A stretch of DNA of 64,000 nt, taken from contig OZ199840.1 of NCBI GenBank assembly GCA_964304625.1, positions 10,168,001-10,232,000 of the forward strand, read 5' to 3'. This stretch comes from Kudoa neothunni (Eukaryota; Cnidaria). A model generated the notes under the pieces. The model was given only the letters and a program-made list of their open reading frames with translations, was not told where the DNA came from and did not search any database. The translations under genes were made by a program, and so were the position numbers. Of the stretch, positions 1 to 11,490 are shown in pieces (the first letter of the stretch is position 1; every line of letters starts with the position of its first letter).

Positions 1-1019
1 TTGAATTTTTTTTGATGTAATTAATGAATATGTGGCATCATTAGATGCCGGAGGGTCGTGGCTGTTAGGCATTACTTAAAGAATTTGTATGCGCGATTTG
101 AATAAGGTCACATTATACTAACACGCTTGCGCACCAATCTGGATGTGAATAACGATTTTCTTATGCTTAAGTTCGATGATTGTTCGTACAAGAAAACTTT
201 GTTATATAACAGCTAAAATTAAGTTTAACTGAGGAAGAATTATTAAAACTTGTCAAAAAACTTTTCAATTGATATTTTTTAAATTCTCTCCGTTATGGGA
301 AGTGAATCAAACAATCGAGATAGAGCTAGTTGAATGAAGGCCTTCATTTTAACATTCATGATATTTTTTATTTATTGGTTTGATAACATCAAATTATCCA
401 TTTGTGGACAATAAGTTCACATGATTTTGACCCTCACATTTTGCCTCATATCATCGTCAAAAATATTTTCGCCATCTTCGATCTAATTTAAAAAAATTAA
501 TTTGATATACATAAAATTTTATTCTGAGACTATTTCTAATGTGGAGTATCTTTCTTATTTCTGCTTGGTTCATAAACTGCTTATAAGTTTATAATTGCAG
601 TTTTTTACTACTGTCAAATATTTTTAATTATCAATACAATTAGTAATAATTTCTGGCGTAATACTCCCTCAAAATTTAGTTAATGTCAAGATTGAGTTTA
701 GTAAGGTATATTTCTCGATCGTAGAATCTTCACATAAAAACGTGTGCTTGGTCAGTGTACTCCTATACCTACTTTTAGTGAATTTAATGAGGCCTAAATT
801 ATGCGTTGTAGAATATTAGTTGTATTTTAGGGAGGAAAAAATCAGATATTTTAAAAAAAATCAATATTCTTAGGATGAAGAGGATGTTGATACAACAAAT
901 GTAAACCTTTTCTGTTATCATCTATTATTTTTGGTTCAACTTTATCGTTATGCCTATAAATATAACACAAATCAACTATATTTTTTTTTAATTTTATTCA
1001 CGCGATAGATGTTAACTCA

Positions 1020-1500
1020 TTTAAAACGTCTAGGATTTGGAAATCTACTAGTAAAAACTGATGGGAGTTTATCCATATTTAAAGAAGAATGACCGTAAAA
1101 CAGTCATTCCTTGTTTGGATGCTTTTTCCTTTATATTCCGACTTCATCCTTTAAAACATAACAAATTTTTTGTAACTTCTCAGAAAAAATTGCAGTTTCA
1201 TCAATGTTTATAACGTCTTCAAGACTATATGCCTTAACCAAATTAATGGTTTCAACAATCCATGAGTCAACAGAAGAAATATCTGCATTCGCAGCCTCAC
1301 CATGAAACATTTTGAAGGCTGCCCATATCTTGACGTGGACCCTTTGCCATCCCTAACTAAACTTAGAATTGGATATTTCTTTTTTATTTGTTATGTATAA
1401 ATCAATTTCTGTAATGGCATTTCTCGGCAGAACATCATTCACTCGTTGCTTAACAAACCAATCATACAACTCAACATTTATATTTCTGAATCTGCCTGAA
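1020..1500 (-). mobile_element. pogo/Tigger-like DNA transposon remnant (transposase N-terminal half)
   Basis: Read on the minus strand, about 160 codons resemble CENP-B/pogo (Tigger, Jerky) transposases. A helix-turn-helix part reads NINVELYDWFVKQRVNDVLP. It is followed by the family's FHGEAANADISSVDSW segment, then the catalytic-domain start YSLEDVINIDETAIFSEKL with the first aspartate inside IDET, and further on NMDKLP and PNPRRFK. Stops and frame changes interrupt it (one stop sits before GWQR), so it is a dead copy. Terminal inverted repeats were not found. The call rests on motif order known for this family. Confidence 0.7.
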
Positions 1501-1933
1501 AAATGTCTCTACCTTTTAGTTTCAATATCCCCATTTTCGAATTTATCTTCGCGTGAAAGAATTCTGTCAATTTTTAAATGATCTTATATTAATATTCAAC
1601 ATAGATCATCACAATATTCAATTTAAACTTAAAAATTGTCATTTTTTGAATTATAATAACCAACAATTTCTCTTTTATCTGATATACTACGTTTTAACGG
1701 GACATAATGAAGAAAACATTCTTATTATTAAATAGATCGGCCACAAAAGCCACGCAATAAAAAGTTTCCACGCAATACCGAGATTATACATAAATGAAAT
1801 ATTTATTTTATTTTTAATGTTAGCCAGGTTTACATAATGATAAAATAATAACAATAACATAAAATTAAGTTTCTCTCTAAAAAGAAAAACGTTGAAATTT
1901 TGGAATTACACAATATCCGATATCGACTGTATT

Positions 1934-4900
1934 TTATAAATCGTAGGCAACATCTTTGGGACGCCTTGAGTAAACCGCAATGCCGACAACCACAAAAATT
2001 GAAGCCACAATTGGTATCAGACCATAAATGCTAAAACAATTATATAAATAATTCACGCTTGTATTTACAGGTATGGGACGAGAGATCTATTTAAAAGTTA
2101 GATTTAAATAATTGGACTAAAAGCTACGAGTTGATATTCTTCGCAGCTGCATGTTCTTGTTTCTGCTTACTATCTAATCAAGATCGGATAATCTTATAAT
2201 TATATCATAAATTTTTTACTAAACATAAATTTTATAAAAATTTGACAAAATTATTTTTTATCCACCCTGTTTCAACCATTTTGATAACTTTTTGAAAAAT
2301 ATCATCTATATCGACGTTCTCATGTTCACTTCTTATTTGTTGTTCTTCTATTAATCATTGAGTAATTTTGTTTTTTTATTAATTACTAATAAAAATATAA
2401 TCATAACAAAAATAATTATAGTAATTACCCTGTTGATTTTGGAGGTTTTGAATCTTTTTTTGTAAATAAATATTAAATATTTCAATATAAGAAATATTTA
2501 ATTTACATAAAATTGCATAATTTTCATAATTAGAATAATCCTTCACTTTTACTGAAAGTACATAATCTTTATTCTTCGACAACTTATTAATTTCGATGTC
2601 ACATCCGTTGGCTGAACACTCCTCGTCATCATTACACCAAGTGTTTGTTGATAATATTTGACCAGCAGATGTTTTCTCTTTTAGTATGAATGGACATTTA
2701 CTCTTGGAGTTCCTCTCATCAAAATCCACACGAATTTTCAATTCAGTGCCGTCTTTATAATTATAACTAACCGATGTTTCCCCACTAACTAAATTCCGCT
2801 ATATTTATTTAACTGCTGAATTTGTCATACCCGTGGTAATATTATAGGTTTTAACCTTCTTCCCATCAGATGGTTCCACAGTCATATTGTAGGTCTTTCC
2901 TAATTCTAGGTTAATTATATAAAACTCACTGTGGCATTTGTTTTCACAAGTTCCCAATCCCTCACAAGTGGCCATATATTTTTTATCAGCTCCGCCTTGT
3001 TTCTCAAGATAGACTCTACAAATTGGTAAGGAGTGTTCAGATTGAAATGGTGTGACTGTAGCCGTTCTATTTTGAATTTTTGCACTTTCATTGCTAATAT
3101 TTAGATCGGTCCCATCGTCTAAACTGATTTAGATGTTGAGAATATTAAATAAGATCTACTTGTTCTAAATATTGCTTTCTTGATGTATTTTTCCGTGAAA
3201 CCAAGGTTGGTAATTTCTACTGAAATCACGTAACTCGAACCAGCCTCCAAAGAAACAATGGAATAAGAAACTTCGCAATCAGTATTACAGTTTGAGTTTG
3301 AACAATGAGCCCTGGTTTCTGCGGGAATGACACTGTCTTTATATATATTTATTGTACACGCTGGAACATTAGTGCCAGAGTGTAGAGTTTTGTAGGATTC
3401 AAGTCCATTAAGTTTTACTCCTGAGCTGGTTATCTCAGTTAAAGTAAAACCACTGTCACCTCCTATAAAATGTTAGTGATAAGGTTGAAAAATTCGTTTA
3501 CTTATGTAGTATTGTTTGAATTTTTTGTTATCAAATCTTCTCGTGACGGTTACACCAACTTTTTCAGATTCTTCCGTCAAATTAATAATGCCATCTTGAC
3601 AAAGTTGATAACAACCATCTTCAACGTTTTCACATTTATTCAAAATAACCTCTACTTTGTCTGCACCTTCATTGTTGACTTGAAACACTTTGATATGACA
3701 CATTTCATCATTGTATGGGCCTGGTGAGAAACTTATATGAAGTTGTTTGTGGTTTCCATCAACTCCACTAATGGAAAATATAATATCGGATTTCAAGGCA
3801 ATAGTTTCATTCAAGTATGTATTATTAGTGTAATAGATTATTCTTGGCCACATATCTGTAGAATCAATATTGTAATAACTCATGAATCTATCTATTGGCA
3901 ACGAAGCAGAATTTGTCGTTATGGTATCTGAGTAACTTGATAGATTTAACCCATCTTTTTGAGATTTGTTGAATTCATCATTAATACCATCGACTTGGAT
4001 TTCCCAATTTGTCACTGAGTTAGATTTATAAGAAAATTTAATTTTGCCATCCGTATGGCCCAAAGAATATATTTGTTTATGTTTGTAATCTATTAAATAA
4101 AATCATTATTTTAAAATAAATTAGTTATTGAATTATAAACAATTTTGTAATAGAAATTAATAAATATGATTATTAATTACCCCATTTTAATTGAGAAAAC
4201 ATTTCTTTTTTTACATTTTTTTGCTTCTTCATCACTTGGGCCGTAACAAACCACTACGTATCGATCAATTTTTGAGTTGATATATCCAATCTCAGCATTA
4301 TTAGAATTACACTCCATCAAGCAAAATTCGTTACCTTCTGAGTTGCATGATGGTTTTACGAACGCAGTGTTATCAAATTTTGATAATTTTACTGCACATT
4401 TAATGTCAGTTGAAAATTGGGAAAGTGATATAGAGAATTTATCCTGTTCACTCTTTTCTTTTGTGACGAATCCTTGTTGAAATTTCCCACCTCGGGTAAA
4501 TGCTACAAAAATATTTACCCGAAAAATAAAATTAATAAATTTTACCGGGAATATCAATCTTAAATGGCTTTGATTTCCCCTCTACATAAATTAGCAACCG
4601 ATAATTAAATTTTTTGTTGTATAAATTGTTAGTGAAACTAATATTATTGCATTTTTTGTTTTTTGAATCAGTGTTTTCACATTCAATACACGACTCCACT
4701 ATTTTAGTCGGCGAAGCTAAATAATATTATTATCGTAATATAATATATCGAACTACTGTTATTTCCTCCGTGCTTATATAATTGATAATGGCAATTTGAA
4801 TTACTAGCGTCAGAGATATTTCCAATAGGATCTATAACAAGTAGGTTTTTCTTTGTTTCATCTGAGACTTTAAATGTAACGCTGTCACCAGCTATATATT

Positions 4901-7900
4901 ATTTATTATATATTAATTAATATTTTATACTTATTTTTTGGTTTTCAATAATTTTAACATTATAATTTTCCACTCGGCACTATTTTGATACTATACATGA
5001 CATCAGAATAAAGACCCTTGATAGTGAAAGAAGAGCCGCACGTATTTACGCACAAATTATTATCTGAACATATAGCTGGATGAAAACCGTTCTTAGAATC
5101 TTTTTCTTTCACGTAAATAGTGCATAGCTCGATACCACTGCGGAGTTAGGAGTGAATGTGAATCCATCTGTACTTGGAGTCAACGAGATCTCTTGAGATG
5201 AAATATCAGTTAATTGAGCTACGTAAAATATAGTAAAGCAGCAATTATAATAAAGAATACTTATTTTATGATAGAAATATTTTCTTGGTTTGTAATGAGG
5301 TATGTTTGTTATGGTTACCATGATATCGTTGGACAAAACAGATGCTACCGGTGTTATTTCCATCTCGGAGAACCGCAAGAGGGGGGAGAGACATCTGTCC
5401 TTCCATTTTCACTAATTAATGGAGCATAAGTATTCCATATCTTCAATGAGCATGTGACCGATTGACCATCTTCATTCTTATTGTTAGCACTAATGCTAAT
5501 TTTGATATTTTGACCGGAAGTTACCGCAGAAGTATCATTTCCATGTTTAACTAAATGAACTTATTATTTTAAAATAATTATATTGTTACGTAAATAAATG
5601 TTGTTTTGGTAACCAATGACAGGTATCATTCCATGTTTAAGGACACGTACTTTTACTGCTTTCACCCTTTCTGGTACATCCCCGAAAGTGATTTCACTAC
5701 AGAGACTATAAAAGCAGTTAGCTCTGTTTGCACAACTGTTCGAAAAAAATTGATTTGAGGCTGAGAATGTTGCGTCTATCCATTCAAAAGCACATATTTC
5801 AGAAGGATTCTCATTAGTTAATTTAACAGTAAGCCTTTTATTCTCCTCGCTAACACCCAGCTCATAGTAAAATCTACTGAAAACAGGTGCGTGGGTTTTC
5901 ACAAATGTATTGTCATAAAAATAATGGAAATCAAAATAATTATGACAATCTATGTGATAATCCTGTGTAAGTTCACCAAACTTTAGGGAGTAATGTTTAT
6001 ATGTAGGAGTGGAGCCATCTTCGGTTATAGTTTCAGAGTCACCGTTTTGCTCTTGTGAATCCGCATGAAATTTACATGATTGTGTAGATTTGCTCGTTCC
6101 CAGTTTTATTTTGTCTCCATCTATCTTTGCTACGTAGCTAATTTCCTCGTAATTATCTTGAAAAAATTACACTTATCAATATTTATTTTTATTTTTTACC
6201 TATATAGTATGAAAAAACCCTCCCTTTCTTGTACGTTTTAGTAGATTGAGTTCGCGCTGATGCATCTGGAACAGGTTTGGCTTCTCGTCCACCCTCACCC
6301 ATTTCTTCAGATTTTCTGATTGGAGGAGTATTGATTGTTTCAATAAGCTCATAAGTGAATGAAATATAATTTAATCTATACTGAGAAATAGGCGTAATAT
6401 CAAATTCAGTACCAAGTTCGCTGCAGAGTTTTTTTTGGTTTCCACTACTTCCATCAACAACCTCATAACCGGTTAAGGCAGTATTGGATCTTTGCACAGT
6501 GCACTCTGTATTAGATACGCCGGTTGGTTCACCTTTAAATTTAACGGAGTACCCACCAGTTTGTGCATTGTATCTTAGAATCATACCATCGTCGGCTTTT
6601 TCTTCTTGTTCGTTTACTAAAAATGTTAAGTTAAAATCTAGCTTATAATTATTACTCGTTATTTCTCTCTCAACTGGTTTAGCTTTATCTTGATTTATCA
6701 ATACGATTTTATAAGTAACACCAGTATTAAGTTCAACCCACTGAATATCTAATGTTTTATCCCCATGTGTGGCCACATTATTTTGACAAGCGCCATCCAA
6801 ACAATCAATAATCATTTTATTGGATGTTTTTTCGACAATAAAATAAGCCCATGAATTTCCTAAAGTTTCGCCTGTCTCCACAGTCATAGTAAACTTAACC
6901 GTCTTTTCTGCTTCTTTATTTTCTGAAGAGGCAGTGAGTGTTACTCCAGTAGCTATTAGGGAGGTAAATAGAAAATTTTAGATGTGGTATTACTTGTTGC
7001 TTGTTCACTTTCAACACATGTATATCCCTTGGTGCACAAGGTTATTTTTATATGTTGTTTTTGGGTCAAGGTTAATAATATTGAAAGGACCAGTACAAGT
7101 ATCATAGCAAAAGGTTTTACTTCCATTTTTGTCGCATGTAGCAGGATATTTTGAAGATGCATCCTCCGCTACCGAGTAGTAAAGTTCGCATTTTTCCACT
7201 GAATTAATTCCATTTTCGAAAAGATTGGATGAAGTTAAGGTTAATTTTGTATGTTCGTTTGTATCAGCTTCTGGATTAAGTTGTTTATTATTAGCAAATT
7301 GAATTCCTATTTTACAGTTAAAAGACAATTATTTTATATGAATACCTTCGGTTTTGAAATAAATATATCTATGATAATGTTCTAATTCAGGAGAATCTAT
7401 GGTGGTGAGTTTGGTTATTTTCAGTTTCAAAATATATTCTGTTAATGGTTTAAGTCCTGTAATTGTGATTGAGTTAAAACTCTTACATTCATTTCCTGTT
7501 GTACAAGTTGGATTTACGCCATCAGCTTCAATTCCAAGATATTTTTCTACAATTTTCATTTCAGTCATTTCAGATTGACTTACGTCGGCAGCGCCCTCAT
7601 TTTTATTCAAATTGGATAAATTAATAGTGGCTTGATTCTTATTATCAATGGTTACACTGGGTTGAGTTTTGCCAACTAATCTAATGTTAAATTTAATTTT
7701 TCATATAAATATTACATGTCACAAGCTGTATAAATTCTTTTGTGGTTTGGTTTACTTGAGACACGACAATGACTTGAGCAAACTTCAAATCTGAATCATG
7801 GCGGAGAGTAGCTTTGTAGCAAGGTTGGAAACATGGTCCAGCTTTGCTCATGTCTGAACAACGAGATGAAAAATGAGATTCATTTATTTCTTTTATTCCA

Positions 7901-8741
7901 AAGTAACAAATTTTGGATGGTTCCGGATTTTGAAGTTGTAAAGTGTAAAATTTTCCATCTTGAGTATCCTTTGATCCAGTTGCGATAAACCAATCTTGAC
8001 TAGGTTTATTCGGATTCAGAATTATTTGAGGAGATCGGTTGTTAAACTCAATTACAGATGTAGTTTCATATGGTAATGAACTTAGTTTAAGAGCCTTCTC
8101 AACAAATTTATTATCATGTTGATTTTCAGTAGTTTCGGTTGTGCCATCAACAATAAAATTGAAGCCATCATTTACTTTTGTTTTAACGGATATATTAAAT
8201 TCATTATTTTCCTTTTTGGCTTTAATATCGGTTTTTATATAAATATCTATATAAATATTTTTATAAGAATCATTAAAAATCACAGATACCTCTTAGTGAG
8301 AATACTCTTTTGTTAATACACTTTTTTACTTCTGTATCATCCTTTCCTTGGCACCATCTTACAAACATTATTTTCTCTATTTCTGTCCTATCTATTTTAA
8401 AGTCGAGCTCTTTACAATCATAGAGACATAAATTTGAAGCTTCATCCTTAGTTGAGCTTGTTGTGACGATGCTACATGTTGTAAATGCCCTTAGGACTGA
8501 TTCCTGCCTATGATAGTACTGAAGTGCACATTTTCTATGACTATTTTCAATATTGTATCCAGTGATGGAAATTTTGTATTTTTCTTCATTATTTAAATAA
8601 ATTAACTTTAATATATTGTTGTCAATATTATTTTTAACATTTTCATCGAGAGACGCTAAACAATAAATAACAAATTAATTTTTAGCATAAAATACCTTTA
8701 AAAATAAAGATAAATTTTATAAAAACATATGTCAGTAGCAT
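1934..8741 (-). CDS. Type I membrane protein with an array of Cys-containing fibronectin-III-like repeats
   Basis: Not recognised as a named family. Proposed exons: 8696-8741, 8290-8655, 7716-8246, 7346-7675, 6994-7306, 6200-6952, 5590-6156, 5261-5550, 4931-5218, 4757-4891, 4546-4716, 4181-4502, 3502-4089, 3160-3462, 2831-3118, 2507-2788 and 1934-2030. Exon 1 encodes a signal peptide (MLLTYVFIKFIFIFKA). The last exon gives one membrane helix (IYGLIPIVASIFVVVGIAVY), a basic stop-transfer SRRPK and a tail ending DVAYDL. Between them, about ten to twelve modules of ~96 aa share a C-hydrophobic-x-hydrophobic strand, a C-x(2,3)-C pair, then L-x(5)-Y-x-hydrophobic as in FN3 domains (LKPLTEYILKLKI, LEAGSSYVISVEI). 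Introns are ~40 nt and almost all phase 1, as in shuffled extracellular modules. Frame breaks occur near 7050, 5355-5360, 5140, 4975 and 4181, several at homopolymers. The phase of the 2507/2030 junction does not match, so an exon or base may be missing. Likely a cell-surface protein; function unknown. Confidence 0.72.
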
Positions 8742-10429
8742 AATATGTTTCTGAATGGTTTGAGTCGTTAGACGAAAAATTATACCAATTTACTACTGTG
8801 ATACTCGATTGTTTTCATTAAAAAAAAGAAAAATAAATCCTATTAGGTATCTAATCAATGGGTATTAATTAATTTCATCAAATAAAATTGCTACTAGAAG
8901 GAATAACTCCGAATCTAAGAATCCAGTTAAAATTTGAAATTCATATTTTTAATTAATGATTTTTGCTTTCAAAACCTAAATACCTTAACTTGAGGTTAAT
9001 GGCAAATTTTTCTTATTATTTAATAGAGTTAGATAAAAAAAAGAAGTTTATATGTATATGTACCAGATATACATATTTAATCCAATTAGGGTTGATATCC
9101 ATAAGGGAAAAATTTTGACCAAGGAATGTCCACGAATGCTGAAAATAACCCTTTAGATCACCGTTTTCCCACATGGGGTTCAGGAGTCGTTCTATAATAC
9201 ATTTAAAAATTAATCTTAATTTATTCATTTCTTAATTTTTGATAGTTTCCGTTTAAATCATGTAAGAACGTAATGCGTGTAATAATATCTTTTGTTGTTT
9301 AGTTTATTTGATTCTATGAAATGGCGCAGCAAAATAATAGTTAATATTAAGTCTATTCAACCTCCAAAGTCTATCACTCGCTATTTTCATGTAAAATCGC
9401 AGCTTTGTTATCTTTTAAAGTAACATATTTATATGCTGAGGCTGTAATTAGGTTGTCATCATTTTTTTCTATTTAGAAATAATCTATGTCCTCAAAAATA
9501 AAACTACGATATAGTTTAAACTGTATATTATCCATTATATTACTTTTTAAGTTTCACGCTCAAATTTGTACCTGGCCTCTGGTATGAATTTTAGCTAAAT
9601 TTTCTTTATAAACGTTGGTACAACGAAAATCAGAGCATTCATTTATACATTTAAATAAATGAATGCTAATTTTAATAAAATAATTAGTTATTTTTATTCA
9701 GGTACATTATAAAGGCATCTGTTTTGAATTTCCTGAATGATTAAATTAAAATCTAACTCGATATGGAATATGGAATTCGTTGGGTTTTTCCGCACAAGAT
9801 GGTATATGAGGCAGGTTCCTCGACTTTATTGTGTATAAATTAAAAGTATCGGAATTCCTTGAACCCCCAAACGATTTAAAAGTACCATTTCCAAACAGTG
9901 TTCCACGCTTTGAATTCCTTATCAAAAATCGGCGAGAGCGAGAAGGCTGCCAGATTAATTAAACACCAAATAACATTTTTTTGAAAAGGGGAGTTTTTTG
10001 TGAACTATATGGATTGATTATAATTATTTGGCCTATTTAAATTGCTCCTTTAAGTACAGAACTTAATCAAGCGACTGTAATTTTTATTAATATAACCTAG
10101 TATTATTTTTATATAAATTTTTTGTTTTTAATATTTCAAAATAATTATAATAACATTTTTAAGTTGGGATTGTTTATTGCTCTACATAAAAATGGTATGT
10201 TCAAGCAGGAATAAATAATAGCTTCAATCGTTGAGTGTTAAGTCATGGGGCTGGAAAAGATATTTTTTCTATTGATGCCTTTAAAAAAATCGTAAAATTA
10301 GGAAGTTAAAATATCATTTAAATAATAGATCAAATTAAACCTTGACTTTGACATGGTGGAGGGGACGCGAGTGTAAAATTTGTAGGGAAACACTGCTCTA
10401 TGGCATATGCAATACAAAGAGTTAAAAAT
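8742..10429. other. No gene recognised; AT-rich flank
   Basis: Upstream flank of the FN3-like gene. The only item noted is an open stretch on the plus strand at about 9815-9960, reading EFLEPPNDLKVPFPNSV then PRFEFLIKNRREREG. It has no initiator, no recognisable family and no clear splice sites; it could be a lone exon or transposon debris. Confidence 0.4.
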
Positions 10430-11335
10430 ATTTCAGATTGCTTTCTTATATTCATTACAAATGGATTGTGCTATGAGGCCATGAAGCATACAAATTCATT
10501 TGAAAGCTAAGATCAATTAAAAGACTCATACATTGATCTAGATTAATTGGAGTTAAAGGGATTCTTGGGAACTCTCATTTTGGTGGGTTTACGTAAAGAT
10601 TGGGAAGAGTCTTTGCGTGAACTTTTTAATCTAACGGAAGGCAGAGAAATATATCGCCAACTATTCTCCTACAATCGATTTAGACAAACACTAGGAAGAG
10701 TGCACGATAAATTTTGTCCAATTCGTCAACTTTGGAATATGTGGGTGGAAATACTTTCATCGTGTTTTTCAATTGATGATGTCACTGTTGATGAACAGTT
10801 GGTACCGTTCAAAGGAAGATGTGTTATTCTGTTGTCTACAGATACATCAAATGTAAAGATTTCCGAAAAAACGAAGAAAAAATAGCCAAATACAATTCCA
10901 TGGTACAACACAACTAAGGGTGGCGTATATACATATACAATCGATAGAATGTTGTCATCTGTTTCGACAAGAAGATTTAATAGAGAAGATGGTCAATGAC
11001 CGTATTTTTCAATATTATTGATATATCATCGGTAAATGCTTTTTGATTATACAAAAATATATTCGATGATAATGTTAAACTACGCCGAACCTTTTTGAAG
11101 GATATAGCAGAAGCATTATATCAACCATTATTACATAAAAATCCTAAAACCAAACAAATCTGTCAAAATATCTCATCCAAAATATACCCAGACAACTGCT
11201 GAACCACCTAAAAGTCCAAGCAGGAACGCTGTGCATTTTATCCTCATCAAAAGGATAGGAACTCGTTTAATCGACGTTTAAAATGCCAGAGTGTTTTCTG
11301 TTCAATGCGTGCTGCTAACAAATGTTTCAATCGTT
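10430..11335 (+). mobile_element. piggyBac transposase remnant
   Basis: Frames across this stretch match the DDE_Tnp_1_7 (piggyBac) transposase in order. First comes a hydrophobic block GFLGTLILVGLRKDW, then a segment ending YNRFRQTLGRVHDKF, then the diagnostic DDVTVDEQLVPFKGRC with its catalytic aspartate. NTTKGGVYTYTIDRML follows (the family has NTKGGVD), with DISSVNAF and LKDIAEALYQPLL after it. It ends with a Cys-rich C-terminal zinc-finger remnant (RCAFYPHQKDRN, LKCQSVFC). Only about 112 codons (10547-10885) are open in one frame; stops and shifts separate the rest. A candidate right end, with TTAA-CCCC and GGG-TTAA close together, lies at 11463-11490. The left end was not found. Confidence 0.8.
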
Positions 11336-11462
11336 AAAATTATATTAATGTTTTATTTTTTCCATTTTTCTCTGAATTGTTACCATAGAATTTTCTAAAA
11401 ACTTCCAAATTAGTTCATAACAATTTTTACAATTAACTTAAGAACAAAAATCTGGGATTATT

Positions 11463-11490
11463 TTAACCCCTAATTTCGTTGGAGGGTTAA
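11463..11490. repeat. TTAA-bounded piggyBac-type terminus
   Basis: Twenty-eight bases begin TTAACCCC and end GGAGGGTTAA, so CCC/GGG ends sit next to the TTAA target used by piggyBac elements. They lie 130 bp beyond the transposase remnant and may be its right end, or two ends fused by deletion. Confidence 0.45.

Noticed and set aside
1369-1735. Plus-strand open frames of 60-70 codons
   Set aside because: They lie opposite the pogo transposase remnant and show no family features.
2379-8283. FN3-like gene as a pseudogene
   Set aside because: Splice sites, exon phases, signal peptide, membrane helix and cysteine pattern are intact over 17 exons; the few shifts look like single-base indels, several at homopolymers.
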